Notes under the pieces: generated by a model
Databases searched by the model: none
What the model was told of the DNA's origin: nothing
Seen by the model: only the letters and a program-made list of their open reading frames with translations
Part shown: positions 1-5,599 of the stretch, piece after piece
How positions within the stretch are numbered: the stretch's first letter is position 1
Layout of the letters: each line of letters begins with the position of its first letter
NCBI GenBank assembly: GCA_903958995.1
Contig: CAJBVG010000139.1
Location: 1 to 5,599 of the forward strand
Length of the DNA: 5,599 bases
Direction of reading: 5' to 3'
From: an uncultured bacterium
GTDB lineage: Bacteria; Bacteroidota; Bacteroidia; Sphingobacteriales; Sphingobacteriaceae
Made by a program: the position numbers and the translations under genes

Positions 1-590
1 GGCAATTCCCTATTAATAAAATTTTCTCGATAATTTATATAGGAATTCAAGCTCCATTTAGAATTATTAATGTGGTTTACATCCAGCTGAACTCTACCGT
101 AAACACTAGTGTTTCGTAAATTATTAAGATTGGAAATGTTTGAATTTATTCCCGTAGTTATTCTACCTCGAACATACTGATCTTTCTCCTGTCTAGGTTT
201 TGAAATCTTCACCTCTTTTTTAATTTCTTCTTTAGGAGCAATAACTTGGGGTATATTTTCTTTTTTTATTTCTAGTGGTGTACTTACAGAAATAGTTTTT
301 TTAGAAAATACAGCCAGATCTTTATTGATTAATATTTTGCCAATTAGAGTGGTAACACAAGAAATAGATGACTTCGCTGTAACTAGTAAATAAGGTGAAT
401 ATTTTCCTGCATTTTCAATATATAAAGTATCTCCAATGCTAATAGATTCGGTACTTACAAAGCGAACATATACATTGGTAGCATTGTTAAATGATATTGA
501 ACCTTTAGTATATTCAAATAGCGATTGACTATGAGAATATTGATTCAATAGCAAGAAACAAAATATTAAAAAAACTACTTTACGCTTCAA
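1..590 (-). CDS. Exported protein, putative outer-membrane beta-barrel partner (3' end outside window)
   Basis: Translating the minus strand from TTG at 590 gives 196 codons with no stop, running off the window. An in-frame TGA overlaps the end of the 22-heme gene, and only TTG (or rare ATT/ATA) can start between it and the signal peptide, MKRKVVFLIFCFLLLNQYSHSQ-like in shape: basic start, hydrophobic 5-15, ending SQ. Residues 30-96 look like a small all-beta domain (VYVRF, IGDTLYIE, SSISCV). Residues 107-136 are a Lys/Glu/Pro-rich linker. From about 139 the sequence alternates polar and hydrophobic residues with many Asn, Ser and Tyr (YVRGRITTG, SVYGRVQLDV, LNSYINYRENF), as in the first strands of Bacteroidota outer-membrane barrels. 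It contains no heme motif. It sits 26 nt after two periplasmic heme proteins, so a porin-like sheath or surface partner is plausible. The barrel is inferred from pattern, and I cannot name a family. Confidence 0.72.
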   Translation of the reverse strand, partial: MKRKVVFLIFCFLLLNQYSHSQSLFEYTKGSISFNNATNVYVRFVSTESISIGDTLYIENAGKYSPYLLVTAKSSISCVTTLIGKILINKDLAVFSKKTISVSTPLEIKKENIPQVIAPKEEIKKEVKISKPRQEKDQYVRGRITTGINSNISNLNNLRNTSVYGRVQLDVNHINNSKWSLNSYINYRENFINREL

Positions 591-616
591 TTCAATTGGT
601 ATTATTCTATTTCTAT
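591..616 (-). other. 26-nt gap between the 22-heme gene and the barrel-like gene
   Basis: This is the only intergenic stretch longer than 3 nt. It is A/T-rich, holds two AAATAG copies, and shows no hairpin, T-run terminator, Shine-Dalgarno sequence or clear Bacteroidota -7/-33 promoter. Read-through from the cytochrome gene into the barrel-like gene is therefore expected. Confidence 0.6.
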
Positions 617-2284
617 TTATTCAGATCCTTTAGGGTGACAAGCATAACAAGCTGCGCTTGAAAATACGTAACCACTAACATCATCATGATCTTTAGCTAA
701 ACTTGATGCATTACTATGCTCATGACAAGTAATGCAACTAAATGCTTTATAATTATTTGGTGTTGTATGACAATCGGTACAGCTATTCCACTCCCCTTTA
801 TGTTTACCAGAATTGATAGGGAAAAACAAAGCATCATGCTGAACAGTAGCTGTAGCAGCCCATCCTGGAGCTGTAGTATGGCAACTTATACAGTTGGTAC
901 CAAAACCATTTGTAACGTGGTTTGGAGAGGTAACACCATTGTAATCATTCAAATGACACGATACACATTCTGAAATTGTAGCTGGGAAATTATCTGTTTT
1001 ATGACAAGCTTTACAATCAACAATATTATGTCCGAGTGTTAATGCAAATGAATTATGATAGCCAGACACTTTCCAATCTACTGGTGAACTGGAATGACAT
1101 TGAGTACAATTGGTACTAAAACCAGAAGCTGAATGTGGAGGTAGTGTTGTACTATTGAAATTGTTTTGATGACACGATACACATTCTGAACTTGTAGCTA
1201 GGAAATTATCTGTTTTATGGCAAGCTTTACAATCTACAATATTATGTTCGAGTGTTAATGCAAATTCATTATGATAACCTGATACTTTCCAATCTACTGG
1301 TGTACTGGAATGGCACTGAGTACAATTGGTACTAAAACCAGAAGCAGAATGTGGAGGTAAAGTAGTTGTATTGAAATTATTTTGATGACAGCTTACACAT
1401 TCTTTTGAAATATCATTAAAATTTGAATTCTTATGACAAGTGGTACATGATGAAACATTATGACCGAAAGTTAATGGAAAAGTACTATGAAACCCCGCAA
1501 TACTCCATGTTTGAGGAGATGATGAATGGCATTGGACACAATTCGTAGAAAAACCAGTAGCTGTGTGTGATGGAGCTGTTGTATTGTTAAATGTTGTTTG
1601 ATGGCAAGAAACACATTCTGTAGAAAGTGCTGTGAAATTACCAGAAGTATGACATGATTTACAATCAGGCACATCATGTCCTAAAACCAATGGGAACGAA
1701 GTATGGAAACCTGCTGTTCCCCATTCGCTAATATTTGGATCGTGGCATGTAATGCAATCAGTAGAAAATCCTGCTTTAGTATGATTAGGTTGTAAGGTAT
1801 TTGTAAAATTAGTTTGATGGCAAGCGATGCAGTCATTACCTATTCTATCCCATCTTAAATTAGTTTCTGATTTATGGCAATCAACACAAGCTAGAGATTT
1901 GTGAACTCCTACTATTGGAAAACCATTTTGTTGATGTAATTCCGGTATATTATCCACTAACCAGCTATTGGTATTATGACATCTAACACAATCGTTTCCA
2001 ACAGACATACCGTGTACATCGGCATGGCATGATGCACAAGTGCTTTTCGCTTCAGTAAATACAAGTGCTTTGTGACAAGATTTGCAATCAGCCTTTTTAT
2101 GCATACCATCCAATATAAATCCAGTTGCATTATGGTCAAATTGAAATTGTTGCATGTCAATAGTCCAACTAGTAGAATTATGACATTTTTTACAATCCTC
2201 TTTAAAATCTACACCATGCACAGTAGATGTTTGCGCAAAGGATTGAAAGGAAATAAATAATATTAAGAATGACAGTCTATACAT
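617..2284 (-). CDS. Secreted 22-heme cytochrome c with 72-residue tandem repeats
   Basis: 555 residues from ATG 2284, with signal peptide 1-18 (ends SFAQ). Twenty-two CxxCH motifs begin at residues 31, 67, 83, 99, 133, 152, 177, 208, 224, 249, 280, 296, 321, 352, 368, 393, 424, 440, 465, 502, 517 and 546. Three regions are visible. Residues 25-150 resemble the upstream cytochrome (FDHNATGF, CHADVHG). Residues 152-439 are four three-heme repeats of exactly 72 residues, each with CxxCH, PxH, GFST(N/D)C, a tryptophan, G(F/Y)H and GH(or EH)-x5-CxxCH. Residues 440-555 are a diverged fifth unit and a conserved-looking end (LFFPI, GKHKGxW, CYACHP). No other enzymatic domain is present, so a periplasmic or surface electron wire is the likely role. 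The first 22 nt lie inside the previous cytochrome gene, and a probable outer-membrane protein gene follows after 26 nt. Confidence 0.93.
   Translation of the reverse strand: MYRLSFLILFISFQSFAQTSTVHGVDFKEDCKKCHNSTSWTIDMQQFQFDHNATGFILDGMHKKADCKSCHKALVFTEAKSTCASCHADVHGMSVGNDCVRCHNTNSWLVDNIPELHQQNGFPIVGVHKSLACVDCHKSETNLRWDRIGNDCIACHQTNFTNTLQPNHTKAGFSTDCITCHDPNISEWGTAGFHTSFPLVLGHDVPDCKSCHTSGNFTALSTECVSCHQTTFNNTTAPSHTATGFSTNCVQCHSSSPQTWSIAGFHSTFPLTFGHNVSSCTTCHKNSNFNDISKECVSCHQNNFNTTTLPPHSASGFSTNCTQCHSSTPVDWKVSGYHNEFALTLEHNIVDCKACHKTDNFLATSSECVSCHQNNFNSTTLPPHSASGFSTNCTQCHSSSPVDWKVSGYHNSFALTLGHNIVDCKACHKTDNFPATISECVSCHLNDYNGVTSPNHVTNGFGTNCISCHTTAPGWAATATVQHDALFFPINSGKHKGEWNSCTDCHTTPNNYKAFSCITCHEHSNASSLAKDHDDVSGYVFSSAACYACHPKGSE
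968..1831 (-). repeat. Four tandem 216-bp units within the 22-heme gene
   Basis: The units 1831-1616, 1615-1400, 1399-1184 and 1183-968 each encode exactly 72 residues and three hemes. The last two units are nearly the same at the DNA level (about nine bases in ten by eye; long shared stretches such as the one around 1111-1140 and 1327-1356), while the first two are clearly related only as protein. The near-identity continues a little past 968, to about 952, so the duplication boundary is slightly out of phase with the units given here. A fifth, diverged unit follows at 967 to about 737. This pattern fits growth by unequal recombination, with the latest duplication in the 952-1399 area. Confidence 0.9.
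2263..2284 (-). other. 22-nt coding overlap of the two cytochrome genes
   Basis: The ATG of the 22-heme gene lies within the codons for the last heme motif of the 20-heme gene. The same bases read CIDCHS-stop in one frame and MYRLSFL in the other. The A/T-rich leader of the second gene (TAAATAAACTAAG) is coding sequence of the first. No Shine-Dalgarno sequence is present, so translational coupling is likely. Confidence 0.85.
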
Positions 2285-3873
2285 CTTAGTTTATTTAATT
2301 TATAAATTCTAGTTTCTTTATTGTTTATCAATTGAACATCTTTATGGCAAGCATTACAGGTTAAACTAACATGTTTACCATCTAATGGAAATTTAGTTTT
2401 TGAATGATCAAAATTGTTTGTTTGCCAATTAATACTGGATTTATGGCATTCTATACAATTTGTTACACCGTTAGTCTCAAATTGTGTACCATGAATATTA
2501 TCATGGCATTGTACACATTGATTTGTTAAACCTTTGAACTTTTGTGTGACAACTTGTGTCTTATCATCCTTTTTAAAATGGCAATCTTTACAAGTAGCTG
2601 TAGCATGTTTCCCTTCTAGTTTCCATCCTGTAGCGGTATGATCAAATGAAATGCGTGACCATAATTCTGTTGAGTGACATTTTTTACAATCATTCTTAGG
2701 ATAATACTGTTCACTAATTTTACCAATATGTACATCTTTATGGCAATCTACACAATTGTTTTCCGAAAATTTAAACTTCCATTTCTCTTCACTTTTATGA
2801 CAAGAAATACAAGCGGTTGCAACATGCGAACCGTCTAATTGAAAATCCGATTTGATATGTTTATCAATAGTATACGTAGTAAACGTAAAAGGGTTCTCTA
2901 AGGTATGACACTCTTTACAATCGGGACTAACTCCATTTTTTACAAAATCACCATTATGGAAATCTTTGTGGCAATTTTTACATTGAGTAAAGTTAATCGG
3001 GTTTGTAAAACTATTTCCTTTATGACAAAGTTTACAATCTACACCAATATGTTTACCTGTTAATGGGTAATCGGTAGCATTATGGTTAAACGACCCGTTC
3101 GCTAAATTGGGTTGCTTAAATGAATTCTCGTTATGGCATTTCAAACAATTAATACCGAATTTTCCATTATGAACATCCTTATGGCAAGAAACACAAGAAC
3201 TAAAGTTAAGTCCATTAAATGCTTGGTATTCCACACCATTTTTAGTGCTCTTTTTATGGCATTCAATACATTCTTGTTGTTGATGTGCGCCTTTTAATTT
3301 AAATTTTGATTTATTGTGATCAAAACCATTTGCAGGTCTGAATTTCGTTAGGTTATGGCAACTTGCGCATTTATCGCCTAATGTATTTTGATGATAATCT
3401 TTGTGGCAACTTTTACAATTGCGTTGTAATCCTAAAAATGTATCTATTCTTTTTTTAATGTTATTATCCTTAATGTTTGAAGGCTTATGGCAATCTTTAC
3501 ATTCAATTTTAGAATGTGCACCTTCCAATTTATATCCCGTAGCATTATGATCAAATTTCTTTTGATCAAAACGAATCATATCGAATTTCTCTCCATGATG
3601 GTCGTTATGGCATTCCACACAATTTTTATTCTTTACACTTGCAGATATATGGAATCCTCTTTTTTGTGTTACTAATGATTGTATTTCTTTATGGCAGTCT
3701 AAGCATTTCTTGTTGGTCACTGCTTTCCCAATGGTATGGCATTGTGTACAGTTTGCTATGCCTTCTAAATGAGCATGTGCCTTAGCCAATGGCCCAGGTG
3801 AGATTTGAGCAAACGATAAGCTAATAACGTTTAAAGATAAGAACAGTAGCGATATGTATTTAAAGTACCTCAA
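2263..3873 (-). CDS. Secreted 20-heme cytochrome c
   Basis: 536 residues with a TTG start at 3873. An in-frame TAA lies three codons upstream and no ATG or GTG occurs before the mature protein, so TTG is the only common start that keeps the signal peptide (hydrophobic 7-22, ending SFAQ). Twenty CxxCH motifs begin at residues 42, 57, 85, 125, 153, 169, 202, 227, 243, 280, 298, 319, 355, 374, 396, 428, 453, 473, 506 and 531. They fall into one lone heme, six three-heme repeats of about 71-96 residues, and a cut-off seventh. A typical repeat reads CxxCHKDxH, CxxCH, FDHxxT, GxH, CxxCHK. This is the layout of class III/cytochrome c7-like multiheme proteins; it has no catalytic domain, so it probably conducts electrons in the periplasm. 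The start overlaps the oxidoreductase stop, and the last heme motif overlaps the next gene. Confidence 0.93.
   Translation of the reverse strand: MRYFKYISLLFLSLNVISLSFAQISPGPLAKAHAHLEGIANCTQCHTIGKAVTNKKCLDCHKEIQSLVTQKRGFHISASVKNKNCVECHNDHHGEKFDMIRFDQKKFDHNATGYKLEGAHSKIECKDCHKPSNIKDNNIKKRIDTFLGLQRNCKSCHKDYHQNTLGDKCASCHNLTKFRPANGFDHNKSKFKLKGAHQQQECIECHKKSTKNGVEYQAFNGLNFSSCVSCHKDVHNGKFGINCLKCHNENSFKQPNLANGSFNHNATDYPLTGKHIGVDCKLCHKGNSFTNPINFTQCKNCHKDFHNGDFVKNGVSPDCKECHTLENPFTFTTYTIDKHIKSDFQLDGSHVATACISCHKSEEKWKFKFSENNCVDCHKDVHIGKISEQYYPKNDCKKCHSTELWSRISFDHTATGWKLEGKHATATCKDCHFKKDDKTQVVTQKFKGLTNQCVQCHDNIHGTQFETNGVTNCIECHKSSINWQTNNFDHSKTKFPLDGKHVSLTCNACHKDVQLINNKETRIYKLNKLRCIDCHS
2284..3705 (-). 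repeat. Six diverged three-heme repeats within the 20-heme gene
   Basis: Residues 57-152, 153-226, 227-297, 298-373, 374-452 and 453-530 each carry three CxxCH motifs in the same order. The first motif is usually followed by KDxH or a similar DxH; the second is followed by F(D/N)H in most units; and the third is preceded by GxH. The units are recognisable as protein but vary in length (about 71-96 residues), and I see no long shared DNA stretches, so they are much older than the repeats of the downstream gene. Confidence 0.82.
3870..3873 (-). other. Stop-start overlap TTGA between oxidoreductase and 20-heme gene
   Basis: On the minus strand the bases TTGA hold both the TTG start of the cytochrome and the TGA stop of the oxidoreductase. 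The leader just before it is A-rich (a run of six A) with no Shine-Dalgarno sequence. Together with the non-ATG start, this suggests that cytochrome synthesis depends on ribosomes finishing the upstream gene. Confidence 0.8.
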
Positions 3874-5195
3874 TGTTTTTTAACTATTTGTCCAAATTTC
3901 TTTGTTATTTCAATTCCTGCCTGTTGTAAAAACTGAGAAGGTAATTCACCACCAATAAAAATATAAACCAAATCATTTGGAATAACCATTCCTTCAGAAT
4001 CATCTGTTTTTAATAGTACATCCGATTTATTGATTGAAATAATTTCAGAATTAAAATATACTTTCAATTTGTTCTCTTGTATTGCTTTTTCAATGTTTAC
4101 GGTATTCTTCGCTTTAATTCTAGCAAATTGTTCTTTACGATAAGATAGAATGACTTCATTATTGTCCATTAGCAACATGGCCGATTCTACAGCAGAATCA
4201 CCACCACCAACTACAATTATTTTTTTCCCTTCAATTCGTTCAGGTTCTAATAAACGATAAGCAACTTTAGTACTTTCTTCACCAATTACGCCTAATTTCC
4301 GAGGAGAGCCTCTGCGTCCAATCGCAATGAGAACATGATTGGCAATGAATTCTCTACCATCTAAGGATTTCAATTTAAAAGTATCATCAACAAGCGGAAC
4401 GATGCTTTCTATTTTCGTATTCTCTATAATTGAAATATCATTTTTGCCCAAAGCATCTTTCCAAATTTTCAATAATTCTTCTTTCGATGTATCAAATAAT
4501 TTGATCTTACCATATAAAGGTAAATCCATTGGATTCGTCATTACCACTTTTGTTCTTGGAAAGGTAAATACTGTTCCTCCGAGCGAATCTTGTTCTAGAG
4601 TAATAAAGTTTAAGCCTAATTTTTTCGCTTCTAAACTACCAGAAATACCTGCAGGGCCGGCACCAATTATAGCAACATCAATAACGCCTACCTTTGGTGA
4701 TTTACCTGACTTAGCAATATTCTGAATAGCCACCATACCTTGCTCAACACTATTTTTGATAAGACCCATACCACCTAACTCACCAGCAATGTATAAGCCT
4801 TTTATATTCGTTTCATAGGTTTGATTAACGTGAGGTAATTCCACACCTCTTTTTTCGGTTCCAATACGCAATGAAATTGCTTCAACTGGGCAAGCATGAA
4901 AACAAGCACCATGACCAATGCAATTAGTGGCATTGATTACCGTTGCTTTACCGTTTACTATTCCTAATATATCGTGTTCCGGACAAGCAGTTATACAAGC
5001 ACCACTTCCAATACATATGTTTAAGTCGATAAATGGATGTAAAGATAAAGGTTCAAATCGCCCTTCTTGTCTAGCTACTTCTATCTTATCAAGAGTAATT
5101 TTAGATTCTGCCTTCCCTTTCCGAATGTATAACCAAACTATTAATAAGCAGAACAAGCTTGTAATCGCGTATATAATAATAGATTCTAATCCCAT
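3870..5195 (-). CDS. Membrane-anchored ferredoxin-FAD/NAD(P)H oxidoreductase
   Basis: 441 residues starting at ATG 5195. One N-terminal membrane helix (about 4-24) is followed by RKGK, so the rest should face the cytoplasm. Residues 58-110 are a two-cluster ferredoxin-like domain with C61, C67, C71-P and C92, C98, C102-P; the usual second cysteines are S64 and H95. Residues 128-161 (GLYIAGELGG) resemble the segment that normally closes a thioredoxin-reductase-type FAD domain. The FAD motif GAGPAG is at 178-183, with E201 at the end of strand 2; the NAD(P)H motif GGGDSAVE is at 330-337, followed by YRK (352-354) and R359. There is no CxxC redox pair between the two nucleotide domains, so it is not a thioredoxin reductase. 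Likely role: passing electrons between NAD(P)H and Fe-S centres next to the heme protein encoded just upstream. Its TGA stop overlaps the start of the next cytochrome gene. The electron partners are inferred from context only. Confidence 0.87.
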   Translation of the reverse strand: MGLESIIIYAITSLFCLLIVWLYIRKGKAESKITLDKIEVARQEGRFEPLSLHPFIDLNICIGSGACITACPEHDILGIVNGKATVINATNCIGHGACFHACPVEAISLRIGTEKRGVELPHVNQTYETNIKGLYIAGELGGMGLIKNSVEQGMVAIQNIAKSGKSPKVGVIDVAIIGAGPAGISGSLEAKKLGLNFITLEQDSLGGTVFTFPRTKVVMTNPMDLPLYGKIKLFDTSKEELLKIWKDALGKNDISIIENTKIESIVPLVDDTFKLKSLDGREFIANHVLIAIGRRGSPRKLGVIGEESTKVAYRLLEPERIEGKKIIVVGGGDSAVESAMLLMDNNEVILSYRKEQFARIKAKNTVNIEKAIQENKLKVYFNSEIISINKSDVLLKTDDSEGMVIPNDLVYIFIGGELPSQFLQQAGIEITKKFGQIVKKH

Positions 5196-5198
5196 GAC

Positions 5199-5599
5199 CT
5201 AAAATATCCAAGTGTAACCAAAAGTTACGGTAACAATAACATGAATAGTAACAATAACTAACATTATTAATGCAAATGGCATATGTGCTACATGCCAATA
5301 TTTAAATAATTTTTGCATCAATAATAATCGCTCAATTCTACTCGATAATGATATTTCTTGACGAACTAATTGTATAATAGACTTCTTATCTACTTTATTT
5401 ACTTTAGCATTGGTAAGCTTTTTTCTAATATTTCTTACTTGTTTCTTTTTATAGATATATCCCCTAATTCCCCAATTATACTTACGCTCATCATTTAAAA
5501 TAATATCAGATATTGAAATTCCAAGATGCTCGTAAGATTTTAATGTTTCCAATAAATTTTCGTGCGTGTTTTTCACTTCAGAAAGTGTTAATTCTCTAC
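5199..5599 (-). CDS. C-terminal part of a putative b-type cytochrome membrane protein (5' end outside window)
   Basis: The reading frame is open to the window edge, so this is a fragment. A GTG at 5576 could be taken as a start, but seven codons upstream of it are open, it has no signal or membrane segment after it, and I treat it as an internal valine. Numbering from that GTG, residues 30-95 form a very basic soluble stretch (KKK, RKK, DKK), followed by one hydrophobic helix at about 100-119 and an end five residues later. The helix region holds WHVAH (H95, H98) and H112; H98 and H112 are 14 residues apart, the spacing seen for two stacked hemes in cytochrome b helices. The basic loop predicts a cytoplasmic side, leaving the C-terminus in the periplasm. 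It stops 3 nt before the FAD oxidoreductase, which suggests the two form one membrane complex. I cannot name the family; the heme b role is an inference from a single helix. Confidence 0.6.
   Translation of the reverse strand, partial: RELTLSEVKNTHENLLETLKSYEHLGISISDIILNDERKYNWGIRGYIYKKKQVRNIRKKLTNAKVNKVDKKSIIQLVRQEISLSSRIERLLLMQKLFKYWHVAHMPFALIMLVIVTIHVIVTVTFGYTWIF

Noticed and set aside
259..267. Run of seven identical bases as a phase-variable site in the barrel-like gene
   Set aside because: Such runs are expected in lysine-rich AT-rich coding sequence, and the frame stays open on both sides.
591..616. Terminator or promoter between the 22-heme gene and the barrel-like gene
   Set aside because: No inverted repeat, T-run or promoter-like pair of boxes can be seen in 26 nt.
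716..973. Plus-strand open frame of 85 codons, and similar short ones around 2072, 3487 and 4918
   Set aside because: All are antisense to strongly supported genes, with low-complexity translations; they are shadows.
737..1831. Regularly spaced repeats as a possible CRISPR array
   Set aside because: The period is 216 bp, without short repeats separated by unrelated spacers, and the frame encodes heme modules throughout.
4339..4725. Open frame of 128 codons on the plus strand
   Set aside because: It lies wholly antisense to the FAD and NAD(P)H regions of a gene with clear motifs, and its translation shows no recognisable domain or signal.
3870..5195. Thioredoxin reductase identity for the flavoprotein
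   Set aside because: There is no CxxC pair, and the protein has a membrane anchor, a ferredoxin domain and a displaced FAD-closing segment.
5101..5298. Minus-strand open frame of 65 codons spanning the first two genes
   Set aside because: It overlaps the end of the heme protein and the start of the oxidoreductase in another frame and has no coherent product.
5574..5576. GTG as the true start of the heme-type membrane protein
   Set aside because: The frame continues upstream to the window edge, and the fragment would have only one C-terminal helix, so a longer gene is more likely.

Overview
The window is AT-rich (roughly a third G+C by eye), and all five supportable genes lie on the minus strand, so the text reads genes from right to left. 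Signal peptides ending in FAQ or SQ, A/T-rich leaders without Shine-Dalgarno sequences, and frequent near-zero spacing between genes all suggest a member of the Bacteroidota. This is an inference from style, not a species identification.

Layout in transcription order: (1) 5599-5199, the C-terminal end of a membrane protein whose last helix carries spaced histidines typical of b-type cytochromes, cut by the window edge; (2) 5195-3870, a membrane-anchored oxidoreductase with a ferredoxin-like domain and a thioredoxin-reductase-like FAD/NAD(P)H domain; (3) 3873-2263, a secreted cytochrome c with 20 CxxCH motifs; (4) 2284-617, a second secreted cytochrome c with 22 CxxCH motifs, including a perfect-length 72-residue tandem repeat; (5) 590-1, the N-terminal part of an exported protein that looks like a small domain followed by the start of an outer-membrane beta barrel, cut by the other edge. 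The fifth gene starts with TTG and is easily missed.

The genes are packed as one operon: a 3-nt gap, a 4-nt overlap (TTGA), a 22-nt overlap and a 26-nt gap. No stretch above 300 bases lacks a gene, and no RNA gene, mobile element, CRISPR array or terminator was seen.

The most economical model is an electron route from cytoplasmic NAD(P)H (gene 2), through its Fe-S centres and the membrane heme protein (gene 1), to the two periplasmic heme wires (genes 3 and 4; up to 42 hemes together), and on to a beta-barrel partner in the outer membrane (gene 5). This resembles the logic of porin-cytochrome conduits of metal-reducing bacteria but is built from different-looking parts. The direction of electron flow and the final donor or acceptor cannot be read from the sequence.
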